Numbered from the stretch's first letter, positions 44,712-53,511 are shown. The stretch is DNA of 64,000 bases from Mucilaginibacter myungsuensis (GCF_015222005.1 NZ_JADFFL010000011.1:104819-168818); one strand, 5' to 3'. The notes: a model not told the origin generated them from the letters alone. Translations and numbers: made by a program.

Positions 44712-45329
44712 CTATTGGTGGCCTTTCAGGTCGGTCATATACCGGGCAATATCCTGTTCGGCCGTGCCCTTACTTGTGTTTAAGTTATCGATGATGTTGT
44801 CGCGCTCAACTTCTGAGCGATTTTGGCTGAGTTTGTATTTAGCTTGCAGGTCGGTAACCTTTATCTCGAAAGCTACGATACCATTGATCATTTTTAATTT
44901 ATAGTCCATCGGTAATCCGCCCCACTGTTGCAGATAAGCTTGGTCGTAAGATGTTATCATTTGTCCCAGGCTAAATAGCTGGGCATCAATATTTGCAACG
45001 ATGGTCGCGTTGCCGTAGGCATGCACCGCGATATAGTTCCAAGTAGGCACATTCAGCTCACGCTCGTAATTGGACGGCGAAATATATGCATGCGGCTCAC
45101 CAAATACCACCAATGGTTTGGCATCAGCAATATGCTGTGCCTGCGGATTTGCTTTTGCAAAATGCGATGACAGGATGATGTTACCGTCGCGTTCATCGAT
45201 AGTGAATGGCAGGTTTGTAGCTTCGGGATAGTTATCTTTTGCGGTCACCAAGGTGGCAAAACTATAACGGCGCATAAACGCGATAGCTTCAGCTTTGTCT
45301 TCGGACCGGAAATGTTTGGGGATATACAT
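44712..45329 (-). CDS. paiB: FMN-binding PaiB-type protein
   Basis: This 205-residue split-barrel flavoprotein matches PaiB, first described as a negative regulator of sporulation and protease genes in Bacillus. Family phrases include YIPKHFRSEDKAEAIAFM, NLPFTIDE, LSSHFAKANPQ, VFGEPHAYISPSNY and VPTWNYIAVHAYG. In Bacteroidota its role is probably enzymatic or redox-related rather than sporulation control. It is 13 bp downstream of the glycosyltransferase gene. Confidence 0.9.
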   Translation of the reverse strand: MYIPKHFRSEDKAEAIAFMRRYSFATLVTAKDNYPEATNLPFTIDERDGNIILSSHFAKANPQAQHIADAKPLVVFGEPHAYISPSNYERELNVPTWNYIAVHAYGNATIVANIDAQLFSLGQMITSYDQAYLQQWGGLPMDYKLKMINGIVAFEIKVTDLQAKYKLSQNRSEVERDNIIDNLNTSKGTAEQDIARYMTDLKGHQ

Positions 45330-45342
45330 GATGGCGAGATGA

Positions 45343-47019
45343 TCAGGGTTTCCTTATCAAATAAACTTTCTCTAAAGTTTGGCTGCGGGTTTGGTGGTTA
45401 ACAAAGGCCGGCAAAAGGTTCTCCTGCGGATAATCTATAAATTCGGCAATAATGCGGTAGCCGAACTTGTGCTGATCAAAATAGTTAATAGCTTCCTGGT
45501 CTGCGTAGAAAACAGCATTTTTTTCGGTAGGCGTTCGCTGATAATTCTGGAACTGGACGTATTTAACAGGGCGATCTACATAGAACTGGAAGCCGTTATT
45601 TAAACTCTTTAAACTGTACACAACCTGGTTAGCGGGGATAGCCCTGTTCACCTCCTCGGCCGCTTTAGGCTGGCCCTTATGGTCGACTAAAATAGGGTAG
45701 AAGGTAGTATTGAGATAGAACGCTACAAAAAGCATCACCATACAGCTAAGCATGAATACTTTCAGTTGCGACGCTATCTTTTTATTGCTTAGTATAAAGT
45801 AACCTCCAACCACCAGTAAGATCAGGTCGATGTTCATCAACAGGCTGCTGTTAGGCTTCAGAAAGAAATGGATAACGAAGATCACCAGCGGGAATGCTAC
45901 GATATAAACCTGCTGCGCTACCCGCCTGAAAACCTGCTCACCTTTGATGCTTAAGTTCTCGTTACAGAAGTTAGCCACCGGTATAGCGAATAGCGGGAAG
46001 ATGATATTGGTGTAGAACGGTAACTGGAACGATGAGATCGAGAAAAGTAACAGCAACACCATACTACCGCTAAATGCATAATATTCGGGCTGTTTAACGC
46101 CTTTTATCATACGCTTAACGGTCCGACCGGTCGCGTAATAAAATATCAGGCACCAGGGGGCCAGTGCCCAGAGTAGGGTATGTACAAAAAAGAATGGGTC
46201 GCCGCTGGGGCGGGTGATGGGGCCGTCGTTATTAAAACGACCAAATTGGCTATCGTATAAAAACCATTTAATGCCTGATACGCCGGTCTTTTCAAACACG
46301 ACTTTCTCAGGATGCAGGTCGAATTGTACATACAGGGCATAGACCTCGGGCAGGGTAAATATGATGGTCAGGATGATCAGTGCTAACCATTTTAAACGGA
46401 ATACCTCTCTGAATTGGCGGGTCAAAAGCAGATGTCCTCCTAACGCTGCTCCGATCGGTATGACCACGAATATCCCCTTGGTCATGATGGCGAAGGCCGT
46501 TAAGAGTGCGCAAAGCAGCAGATCTACAAGGTTAAAGCGTTCTTGCAGTTTGGCGATGTGATAGATAGCCCCGGTAATAAAGGCCATCAGGTAAGGCTCG
46601 GCCCGTACATCGGTGTTGGACATGATGATATGCAACGATGTACTTACGATCAGCATGGCCATAATGCCCACTCGTTCGCTGTAATATTTTTTGGCGAACA
46701 TCCAAGTGTACAACATGCTCAGCAGGTAGCAAATAATGGCCGGAAGCTTATACGACCATGTACTGATGCCGAATAGCTTAAAGCTAACAGCAATGGCCCA
46801 GAACGGAAAATGGGGCTTATCCAACCAATCTACACTGTAAGAATACAGATCCCAAATAGTGTTGTGGTATATCAGTTGTTTGGCTATTGAGCCATATAGA
46901 GCCGGGTCGTCAGAGAAAAATCGCAGGTTGATGGTAGCGAAATTGACCACCAGTGCCGTAAAAAACAATATCCATAGTACCCTGTTGGTTTGCGTGGTAT
47001 CGGCAGATGGTCGCGTCAT
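45343..47019 (-). CDS. GT39-type (ArnT-like) membrane glycosyltransferase
   Basis: This 558-residue protein has about 11-13 transmembrane helices and a soluble C-terminal part. The N-terminal periplasmic loop has the acidic motif FFSDDPALYGSIAKQL and the DKPHFPFW phrase of PMT_2/ArnT enzymes, which move sugars from polyprenyl phosphate onto lipid A or other envelope acceptors. The donor and acceptor are unknown. It is the upstream gene of the pair with paiB and diverges from the GNAT gene. Confidence 0.88.
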   Translation of the reverse strand: MTRPSADTTQTNRVLWILFFTALVVNFATINLRFFSDDPALYGSIAKQLIYHNTIWDLYSYSVDWLDKPHFPFWAIAVSFKLFGISTWSYKLPAIICYLLSMLYTWMFAKKYYSERVGIMAMLIVSTSLHIIMSNTDVRAEPYLMAFITGAIYHIAKLQERFNLVDLLLCALLTAFAIMTKGIFVVIPIGAALGGHLLLTRQFREVFRLKWLALIILTIIFTLPEVYALYVQFDLHPEKVVFEKTGVSGIKWFLYDSQFGRFNNDGPITRPSGDPFFFVHTLLWALAPWCLIFYYATGRTVKRMIKGVKQPEYYAFSGSMVLLLLFSISSFQLPFYTNIIFPLFAIPVANFCNENLSIKGEQVFRRVAQQVYIVAFPLVIFVIHFFLKPNSSLLMNIDLILLVVGGYFILSNKKIASQLKVFMLSCMVMLFVAFYLNTTFYPILVDHKGQPKAAEEVNRAIPANQVVYSLKSLNNGFQFYVDRPVKYVQFQNYQRTPTEKNAVFYADQEAINYFDQHKFGYRIIAEFIDYPQENLLPAFVNHQTRSQTLEKVYLIRKP

Positions 47020-47140
47020 GTATATAGCTATTGGCTCTGAATTTTTATGTGTTGAAACTGCAATATTACTAAATAAAAAACTTGACTTTTAAACCCTGTA
47101 AATTATAGGTGGACTTATTAGGGACTTCATACACTAAGTG

Positions 47141-47171
47141 TTTGCAGTTTAGTTAATAACCACTACGTTTG
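47141..47171 (+). promoter_or_regulatory. Consensus promoter of the GNAT gene
   Basis: TTTG (47141-47144), exactly 19 bp, then TACGTTTG (47164-47171) is a full match to the phylum's consensus. The -7 box ends 7 bp before the ATG, so the mRNA leader is only a few nucleotides. Confidence 0.78.
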
Positions 47172-47178
47172 AAGCAAC

Positions 47179-47694
47179 ATGCCTGTTACTATTGCAACCC
47201 CTATTAATGTTACGGCGTTAACTATTATTGTAAACACAGCCTACCGCGGCGAAAGCTCACAACGCGGTTGGACCAGCGAAGCACATCTGTTATCGGGCAG
47301 CCGGATAGATGAAACTACGATGGCAGGCTATTTTACGGACCCTAACGTAACGATCCTGAAACATACTGACAATGAGGACAGTATAACGGGTTGTGTGTAT
47401 CTGGAAGCTAAACAAAATAAACTTTATTTAGGTATGTTGTCTGTACATCCCGACCTGCAGGACGGGGGTATAGGCCGACAATTGTTAGCAGCAGCTGATG
47501 AATTTGCGACACTTCATCAGTTGCCGGTAATTGCGATCACTGTAATATCGACACGAACAGAATTGATCGAATGGTATGAGCGAAGGGGATTTGTACGTAC
47601 CGGCGGGGAATTGCCATTCCACGCGGGCGAAAAATTTGGCAAACCCCATCAGCCTATTGTATTAATTGAAATGGAAAAACGTTTGAAGGGATGA
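47179..47694 (+). CDS. GNAT family N-acetyltransferase
   Basis: This 171-residue protein has the acetyl-CoA binding pattern LGMLSVHPDLQDGGIGRQLL (motif A, Q/RxxGxG/A) and the C-terminal WYERRGFVRTG strand-helix. The acceptor is unknown; small-molecule or antibiotic-like amine acetylation is possible. The BLUF gene follows after 50 bp on the same strand. Confidence 0.9.
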   Translation: MPVTIATPINVTALTIIVNTAYRGESSQRGWTSEAHLLSGSRIDETTMAGYFTDPNVTILKHTDNEDSITGCVYLEAKQNKLYLGMLSVHPDLQDGGIGRQLLAAADEFATLHQLPVIAITVISTRTELIEWYERRGFVRTGGELPFHAGEKFGKPHQPIVLIEMEKRLKG

Positions 47695-47744
47695 GCAGCC
47701 CCAACGAGCGTGATTATTTGTAAACCGATAAACAAACTAAGATC

Positions 47745-48146
47745 TTGGAATATTTGATCTACATAAGCACCGCCAAGCACCTGCTTAGCGATGACGAACT
47801 GGTGGAAATATATACAGTAAGTCGAGAGAAGAACCAGCTGCGCAACATCACGGGCGTATTATTGTACGCTCAGGGCACCTTTATACAATTAATTGAAGGA
47901 CCGGAAGAGGCGGTTGCGGTAGTATTTACCGCTATCAGTAAAGATGACCGCCACAAAAATATCATCAAGCTCGCGCACGAACCCTCAGAAGAACGCGCAT
48001 TCCCCGACTGGACGATGGGTTTTAAAACCCTCAACCCTGATGAGATGAAAGAATTGGAAGGTTACTTTGACCCGTCCGACCGTAAATTTGACGGGCATGA
48101 TCATCCGGGTATAGCCATCATCAAAACTTTTGTAGATAGCCATTAG
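47745..48146 (+). CDS. BLUF-domain blue-light sensor
   Basis: This 133-residue protein is a short BLUF protein binding FAD. The photoreceptor residues sit at Tyr6, Asn30 and Gln48, with the same 24- and 18-residue spacing as in cyanobacterial PixD (Tyr8, Asn32, Gln50). Trp89 and Met91 match the Trp91/Met93 pair. There is no output domain, so it must signal through a partner. The start is TTG at 47745. No PixE-like or EAL/GGDEF partner lies nearby. Confidence 0.92.
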   Translation: MEYLIYISTAKHLLSDDELVEIYTVSREKNQLRNITGVLLYAQGTFIQLIEGPEEAVAVVFTAISKDDRHKNIIKLAHEPSEERAFPDWTMGFKTLNPDEMKELEGYFDPSDRKFDGHDHPGIAIIKTFVDSH

Positions 48147-48254
48147 TAAGCGTATTCTTTTTTGCAGTGAAAGGGAGCGTATATCTAATAGTTAATGTTA
48201 CATAAATTTCACATCCGTTATTTGCAAGATGCATTATCTTAGCGGTGAAGTGAT

Positions 48255-49523
48255 ATGACGAAACTTGTAACTACCATTTTTTTCTGCTTATTAACTGTTT
48301 TTAGTTATGGGCAAGACACTATCCAGCAGATAAATACCACACGGATCAATAGCAAAGATCAGCAAAAGAAGCCCTATGTGATCCTGATATCGGCAGACGG
48401 TTTTAGGTACGATTATGCCGAAATGTATAAGGCGACACATTTATTAGCACTGGCTAAACAAGGCGTAACAGCCGAGGCGCTGATCCCATCGTATCCTTCG
48501 ATCACTTTTCCTAATCATTACAGCATCGTTACGGGGATGTACCCTGCACATCACGGTTTGGTTGGGAATGGGTTTTACGACAAAAAGGTCGGTAGGTCAT
48601 ATTACTATAAAGGCCCAACCACTACCGAAGCTGTTTGGTATGGAGGCACACCTTTATGGGTATTGGCTGAGCAGCAGCAAATGCTTACTGCAAGTTTTTA
48701 TTGGGTAGCTTCAGAAGCACCCATCCAAGGGATATTGCCTACTTATTATTATCATTACAATGAAAAGATGGCTATTGCCGACAGGATCCAAAAGATAAAA
48801 AATTGGTTATTGTTATCTGATGAAAAAAGACCCCATCTCATCACCGTTTATTTTCCGGAGGTAGACAAGACCGGCCACAAACAAGGCCCGGATGCGCCGG
48901 AAACTGAAAGATCCGTCCGGCTTATAGATTCCGCGGTTTACGAAATGACCAAGGCAGTTAAGTCTACCGGGCTGAACGTAAACTTCATATTCTTGTCCGA
49001 TCATGGAATGACAAATGTTTCTCATAATATCGCCATTGAATTGCCTGCGATCGATACGGCAAAATTTATAACCGCTTTTGAGAATTCAATAATTAACATT
49101 TATGCCAAGTCTGCATCAAAAGGAGATATTGGTGCTCTTTATAATGCACTCAAACAGGGTGCATACAACTATAAAGTGTTTCTAAGATCCGCCGTTCCGG
49201 AAAGTCTCAGATATGATACAAAAAACGACCGGTACGGGCGTGTTGGCGATATAGTACTGATGCCCGATCATCCATATGTATTTCTTCCTAAAAGTAAGAA
49301 AGTAGATCCCGGCGCTCACGGTTATGATCCTGATAAGGTGAAAGATATGCACGCCACCTTTATGGCTTGGGGACCAAATATTAAAAAAGGCCTGACCATT
49401 CCAACTTTCAGGAATGTGAACGTTTATCCCATCGTAACTAAAATATTAGGCTTAAAGCAGACCGCCAAGATAGACGGGGCGGACGAAGTGGCTAAGAAGA
49501 TCGTAAGCCCCCCAGCCCCCTAA
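48255..49523 (+). CDS. Secreted nucleotide pyrophosphatase/phosphodiesterase (alkaline phosphatase superfamily)
   Basis: This 422-residue protein has a signal peptide (1-19) and a type I phosphodiesterase fold. The zinc site has Asp in ISADGFRYDY, nucleophile Thr in YPSITFPNHYS, then VDKTGHKQGP, LSDHGM and the final His in DPGAHGYD. It should hydrolyse nucleotide or other phosphodiesters in the periplasm. Its last codons (SPPAP then stop) come from the CCCCCAGCCCCCTAAAGGG end of the repeat element that follows. Confidence 0.92.
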   Translation: MTKLVTTIFFCLLTVFSYGQDTIQQINTTRINSKDQQKKPYVILISADGFRYDYAEMYKATHLLALAKQGVTAEALIPSYPSITFPNHYSIVTGMYPAHHGLVGNGFYDKKVGRSYYYKGPTTTEAVWYGGTPLWVLAEQQQMLTASFYWVASEAPIQGILPTYYYHYNEKMAIADRIQKIKNWLLLSDEKRPHLITVYFPEVDKTGHKQGPDAPETERSVRLIDSAVYEMTKAVKSTGLNVNFIFLSDHGMTNVSHNIAIELPAIDTAKFITAFENSIINIYAKSASKGDIGALYNALKQGAYNYKVFLRSAVPESLRYDTKNDRYGRVGDIVLMPDHPYVFLPKSKKVDPGAHGYDPDKVKDMHATFMAWGPNIKKGLTIPTFRNVNVYPIVTKILGLKQTAKIDGADEVAKKIVSPPAP

Positions 49524-49912
49524 AGGGCAATGTCATTACATCAAGAGAACCTTTTTAGGTTTGAGTTTGTAGCGTCATAAAAACAGACGATGAGCTGCAC
49601 CATAGGTACTGAACCTAAGTTGGGCACCTGCGACGCGCATTGGTTTACATGCATTTAAATTATTTTACGAGCAAAAATGATCTGTAACTAAGAACGTCTA
49701 TATAAAATCCAATTTTTGTAAGTAATTGATTGCCAAATATTTACAAAAATTGGATCCTAAAAAATGTTAACCTTTGTAAACTTTCGCCCGTTGTTTGTGT
49801 CCCCACAAACGACCGGTCGCGAGGGTAGCTATAGTCGCCTGTGGGGACACAGGCGACGTGGCGGATAGTCTTTTATTTCTTAACCTAATGACATTGCCCT
49901 AAAAGGGGAGCT
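49514..49912. mobile_element. 399-bp MITE-like element with nested hairpins
   Basis: Left end AGCCCCCTAAAGGGCAATGT-CATTA (49514-49538) is inverted at the right as TAATGACATTGCCCTAAAAG-GGGAGCT (49886-49912), nearly identical over 25-27 bp. Inside are a perfect 15-bp hairpin (49707-49721 with 49741-49755), a hairpin TTTGTG-TCCC-CACAAA (49794-49809) and a hairpin GTCGCCTGTG-GGGA-CACAGGCGAC (49834-49857). The TCCC and GGGA loops are complementary, and a long-range GTGTCCCCACA/TGTGGGGACAC pairing competes with both hairpins. No frame encodes a protein, so a non-autonomous element or structured RNA is likely. Only one copy is in this window. Confidence 0.6.
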
Positions 49913-49948
49913 TTGTTGAATTGTATATCATTTGCATCAATACCCCCT

Positions 49949-50656
49949 TTAGGGGGCTTCTTCAATCACCGCTGCAATATCCATGTAGCGTTTAAAATTT
50001 TGGATATCGTCTTCGATCATTTTTGTGAACAGCGGATTAAATATTTTGGCGACCCCGGCACCCAGAGCCCCGGCGGGTGGTTGATAGGTCAGTGTAACAT
50101 GCACCAGGGTTTGATCAGGCTCGCTGGTATCTATAAACCTGACAATACCCGATGTATCGATAACGCTGTCTGATAATGAGGACCACTCAATCAGTTCGCC
50201 GGGGATGTCTTCTAATATCGAGGCATCCCAATAGATATCAGCTACATCTATAGGTAATTTTAATGACCAATATGAGCGCGAGTCGTTCATTACCTCTACA
50301 CTTTTCAGGTGACTCATAAATAAGGGCAGATTACTCAAGTCCCGCCAAAACGCGTAAACTTCTTCGCGTGGTTTATCAACGATAACTGAGGTGTTAATGT
50401 TCACGGATACCGGTTCCAGCGAGGTTTTGCCGGCCATATCATACAGTTCGCAATGGCCGGTAATACCCCTGCCTAATAGGTAACCACCTGCGCCTATCTT
50501 TAAGATACTGCTCCCCGGGTTTTTGAATAGATTCTTAAACCCCCATAAACCTATCTGTACCCCGGCCACCACCGAGATAACACGCTCGGGCCATTTTAAA
50601 TTGATATGCTTAACAACTGATATTGTCTGATCTGTTGGTAGAATTAATGTTTCCAT
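49949..50656 (-). CDS. SRPBCC-family protein with N-terminal DUF2892-like membrane segment
   Basis: This 235-residue protein begins with a DUF2892-like hairpin (about 20-75, NLKWPERVISVVAGVQIGLW) and then an SRPBCC/START-like lipid-binding domain (about 80-230, PREEVYAFWRDLSNLPLFM). Such proteins are often called cyclase/dehydrase but bind hydrophobic ligands of unknown identity. Its last residues EEAP and stop lie in the palindrome CCCCCTTTAGGGGG, showing that this repeat sequence overwrote the gene's end. Confidence 0.82.
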   Translation of the reverse strand: METLILPTDQTISVVKHINLKWPERVISVVAGVQIGLWGFKNLFKNPGSSILKIGAGGYLLGRGITGHCELYDMAGKTSLEPVSVNINTSVIVDKPREEVYAFWRDLSNLPLFMSHLKSVEVMNDSRSYWSLKLPIDVADIYWDASILEDIPGELIEWSSLSDSVIDTSGIVRFIDTSEPDQTLVHVTLTYQPPAGALGAGVAKIFNPLFTKMIEDDIQNFKRYMDIAAVIEEAP

Positions 50657-50809
50657 AGTAAATTAAGAACCAAGCAGACGATGCAAAGTTTTATGAATTA
50701 AGCCATAAGTTAATATTGATGCTTGATAACAAGCTTTTTGCCGTGGTTTTATGCGCCGTTTTTATATCCGGCAATTAATTGATAGTTTTGTTCTTTGTTA
50801 AAAATATCC

Positions 50810-51382
50810 ATGTCGACACAGAAGATAAATACCCGTACCATCGTACTTATTGCAATGATCGTTGCTTTGATCCCGTTCCGTCTGGTCACTTTCAAATATC
50901 CAGAGTTAAGTAATTTTACGCCATTTGGTGCGATAGCTTTATTTGGCGGCGCTTACTTTACCGATAAATGGAAAGCCTTTTTGGTGGTATTTGCGGGTCT
51001 GTTCGTAAGCGATATCGTGGTGAACTATTTGTACACTAACAAATGGGTGATCTTCCATAGCGTATCTGTTGCGGTATATCTGCCGTTCTTATTGATGGTG
51101 GCTGTGGGGATGTTCATTAAAAAAGTGAACTTTGTGACCGTAGGTACAGCGTCGCTGGTTTCGGTACTGATCCATTGGCTGATCGCTAATCACCCTATAT
51201 TTTACGGTACTTACTACACGCACGATATGGCAGGCTACATGAAGTCATTGACCTTAGCTATCCCGTTCGAACGTAATATGCTATTGGCCGACCTGATTTA
51301 CGGCTCGGTATTGTTTGGCGGATTTGAATTTGCCAAGAGCAGATACACCGTGTTGCGTACTCGTGGCGAGTTAGCTATTTAA
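50810..51382 (+). CDS. DUF6580 family membrane protein
   Basis: This 190-residue protein has about five or six transmembrane helices with the phrases NFTPFGAIALFGGAYFTDKW and AIPFERNMLLADLIYGSVLF characteristic of DUF6580. The family resembles small transporter S-components but has no proven substrate. The ATG at 50810 is used; a TTG five codons upstream is less likely. It ends at a perfect palindromic terminator. Confidence 0.82.
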   Translation: MSTQKINTRTIVLIAMIVALIPFRLVTFKYPELSNFTPFGAIALFGGAYFTDKWKAFLVVFAGLFVSDIVVNYLYTNKWVIFHSVSVAVYLPFLLMVAVGMFIKKVNFVTVGTASLVSVLIHWLIANHPIFYGTYYTHDMAGYMKSLTLAIPFERNMLLADLIYGSVLFGGFEFAKSRYTVLRTRGELAI

Positions 51383-51403
51383 GATATCAACATAAAATTA
51401 TAG

Positions 51404-51437
51404 AAAAGCGTCCGTTAGCTAACGGACGCTTTTTTTA
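51404..51437 (+). terminator. Terminator of the DUF6580 gene
   Basis: AAAGCGTCCGTTAG and CTAACGGACGCTTT form a perfect 14-bp palindrome followed by TTTT, 22 bp after the stop codon. Confidence 0.88.
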
Positions 51438-51458
51438 TGCCCTATCTTTACCCGTATC

Positions 51459-52160
51459 ATGAAAAGGATAGTAGTATTGACCGGCGCCGGGATAAGCGCG
51501 GAGAGCGGCTTAAAAACCTTCAGGGATAGCGATGGCCTGTGGGAGGGTTACAATATTGAGGACGTGGCCACTCCGCAAGCCTGGGCGCGTAACCCTGCAA
51601 TGGTGCAGCAATTCTATAACGAACGCCGTAAGTCGGTTTTAGAAGCCAAACCCAATGCAGCCCATTTAGCTTTGGCTGGATTAGAAAAAGCTTATGATGT
51701 AACTATCGTTACCCAAAATATCGACGACCTGCACGAGCGCGCTGGGTCTACGAATGTGCTGCACTTACATGGCGTGATCACTCGCTCACAGTCGAGCCTT
51801 GACCCGACCTTGACCTACCCGATAGACGGCTGGGAAATAAAAATGGGTGACAAATGCGAATTAGGTTCGCAACTTCGTGCCCACGTAGTATGGTTTGGCG
51901 AGGATGTACCTATGATCAGCAAAGCCGCGCAGATCTGTCAAAAGGCGGATATCTTTATTCTGGTAGGGTCATCATTGGCAGTGTATCCAGCAGCGGGATT
52001 GGTAAATTATGTTCGGCCGGAAGTGCCAAAATACATCGTCGACCCGGTGATACCGGATATGCAAGGCGGCAGGCATTTTACTAAGATAGAGGAAAGGGCG
52101 AGCGTGGGCGTGCCGAAGTTGGTGAGGGAGTTAATAGAAAACTCAATTAAAAGCCATTGA
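51459..52160 (+). CDS. cobB: Sir2-type NAD-dependent protein deacylase (class III)
   Basis: This 233-residue sirtuin has GAGISAESG at 9-17, TQNIDD at 85-90 and catalytic His104 (HLHG). Tyr53 and Arg56 give the YxxR pair that marks class III enzymes removing succinyl or malonyl groups. Unlike typical CobB, the zinc tetracysteine module is lost: only one Cys (DKCELG) remains between the Sir2 halves. The gene overlaps the tail of a convergent small membrane protein by 18 bp. Confidence 0.93.
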   Translation: MKRIVVLTGAGISAESGLKTFRDSDGLWEGYNIEDVATPQAWARNPAMVQQFYNERRKSVLEAKPNAAHLALAGLEKAYDVTIVTQNIDDLHERAGSTNVLHLHGVITRSQSSLDPTLTYPIDGWEIKMGDKCELGSQLRAHVVWFGEDVPMISKAAQICQKADIFILVGSSLAVYPAAGLVNYVRPEVPKYIVDPVIPDMQGGRHFTKIEERASVGVPKLVRELIENSIKSH

Positions 52161-52424
52161 TAACACAATAGCCATTATCAAACCATTACCAGCTAAACCA
52201 GCAATATGGATCATCATATTCTCGACCGTAACTGGACGGAAACGCATAATATCTATAAAGGCGATAAACCCGCCGATTAAAAGCGCAAAGCCACTTGTTA
52301 TAAATGGAATAGGGGCGGTGTGCGTGCCAGTAAAGCCAGCCTTTATCCCGAAACCGATAGATGCTATAATACACCCTCCGTATAGTAAAGAAAGTATTAT
52401 CTCTCGCGGTGAAAAATCATTCAT
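52143..52424 (-). CDS. Small hypothetical membrane protein
   Basis: I do not recognise the family. The 93-residue protein has about three or four hydrophobic helices (LYGGCIIASIGFGI, FALLIGGFIAFIDI, GLIMAIVLSMAF), so it is an integral membrane protein. Its end overlaps the sirtuin gene by 18 bp in convergent orientation. Stretch 52425-52705 upstream is AT-rich with no gene. Confidence 0.65.
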   Translation of the reverse strand: MNDFSPREIILSLLYGGCIIASIGFGIKAGFTGTHTAPIPFITSGFALLIGGFIAFIDIMRFRPVTVENMMIHIAGLAGNGLIMAIVLSMAFN

Positions 52425-52705
52425 AAGGTTTTTCAGTTAATGGTGTTAAGTATTTGACTTTGCTAGAATCTTGATAATTACGGGCAAACCTCCCACTTAT
52501 TTGGCTAAAAAAACGACCAAATATAGTTTTGTTAATTATCATAACATTCAGTATGTCAATCTAAAATAACGAAATCTTGAAAATTAACTTGATATAAACA
52601 GAAATTAACCTTTAAGATGTTGGTTAAATATATGTCAGAATGCCAAATTAAATTCTGTTTTCGATATACATGCCTTATAAGTAGCTGTTGTTTAGGTAAT
52701 TGTCG

Positions 52706-52954
52706 TTAATAGTTATACCTGAAATAAGCATCTTTGTAATCTTTGCTCATCTGCTTAAAACGTTCACTTACGGAGGCTAAAAATGGTTCGTCCAATAGCT
52801 CGAAGACGCTATTCACTCCGTCGGTCAGATCCATCTCGGGCACTTTAAAGGTTTGTTCGTATACCCCCTTCTCCATCTTCACAATAAACTTTTGGTTCAT
52901 GCTCATGATGGTGATCTTCATATCGGGGTGCGGTAGTTCGGCAATAACTCTCAT
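52706..52954 (-). CDS. Conserved hypothetical protein
   Basis: The 82-residue protein starts MRVIAELPHPDMKITIMSMN and has a beta-strand-rich N-terminal half followed by a helical C-terminus (ERFKQMSKDYKDAYFRYNY). The pattern looks like a small cytoplasmic protein conserved in Sphingobacteriaceae; I have no functional assignment. It is divergent from msrC with an 80-bp spacer. Confidence 0.7.
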   Translation of the reverse strand: MRVIAELPHPDMKITIMSMNQKFIVKMEKGVYEQTFKVPEMDLTDGVNSVFELLDEPFLASVSERFKQMSKDYKDAYFRYNY

Positions 52955-53022
52955 GTTGGTATGCTGTTGTCAATTAAATTGTCAAATATGATCATTCATG
53001 GCGTAGAATGGGCAGGCATTTG

Positions 53023-53030
53023 TAAATTTG
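53023..53030 (+). promoter_or_regulatory. -7 box of msrC, implying an almost leaderless mRNA
   Basis: TAAATTTG matches TAnnTTTG and ends 4 bp before the msrC ATG. The -33 region is not a clear match. As at ribD, transcription would begin close to the start codon. Confidence 0.45.
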
Positions 53031-53034
53031 ACCT

Positions 53035-53511
53035 ATGGCAGAAGACTTAAGCATCAGCATATCCACAGATAAAGAAGAACAATATCGTTCCCTCCTCCCG
53101 CAAATTGAAGCATTACTCTATGGCGAGACCGACCTGGTAGCCAATTTAGCCAACGTTTGCGCGGCGCTAAAAGAGCAATTTAAATGGTTTTGGGTTGGCT
53201 TTTACCTGGTGAAGAACAGCGAGTTGGTTTTAGGGCCTTTCCAGGGACCTGTAGCTTGTACCCGCATCGACAAAGGTAAAGGCGTGTGCGGGGCGGCATG
53301 GGAGCAGGCTCAAACACTTATCGTTCCTGATGTGGAAGCTTTCCCGGGGCATATCGCTTGTAGTTCATTGTCAAAGTCAGAGATAGTTGTGCCTTTATTC
53401 GGCGACCTTGGTGTGATCGGCGTGTTGGATGTCGATGCTGAAGAACTAAATCAGTTCGACGAGTTCGACGCGAAATACCTGGAGCAGATCGTAAAACTGA
53501 TCAACTTCTAA
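53035..53511 (+). CDS. msrC: Free methionine-(R)-sulfoxide reductase (GAF domain)
   Basis: This 158-residue GAF protein matches fRMsr, which reduces free L-Met-(R)-sulfoxide using thioredoxin. The three family cysteines are at Cys75 (PVACTR), Cys85 (KGVCG) and Cys109 (HIACS). Their 10- and 24-residue spacing equals that of the E. coli enzyme. It is the first gene of a tight run: the alpha/beta hydrolase starts at the base after its stop. Confidence 0.95.
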   Translation: MAEDLSISISTDKEEQYRSLLPQIEALLYGETDLVANLANVCAALKEQFKWFWVGFYLVKNSELVLGPFQGPVACTRIDKGKGVCGAAWEQAQTLIVPDVEAFPGHIACSSLSKSEIVVPLFGDLGVIGVLDVDAEELNQFDEFDAKYLEQIVKLINF

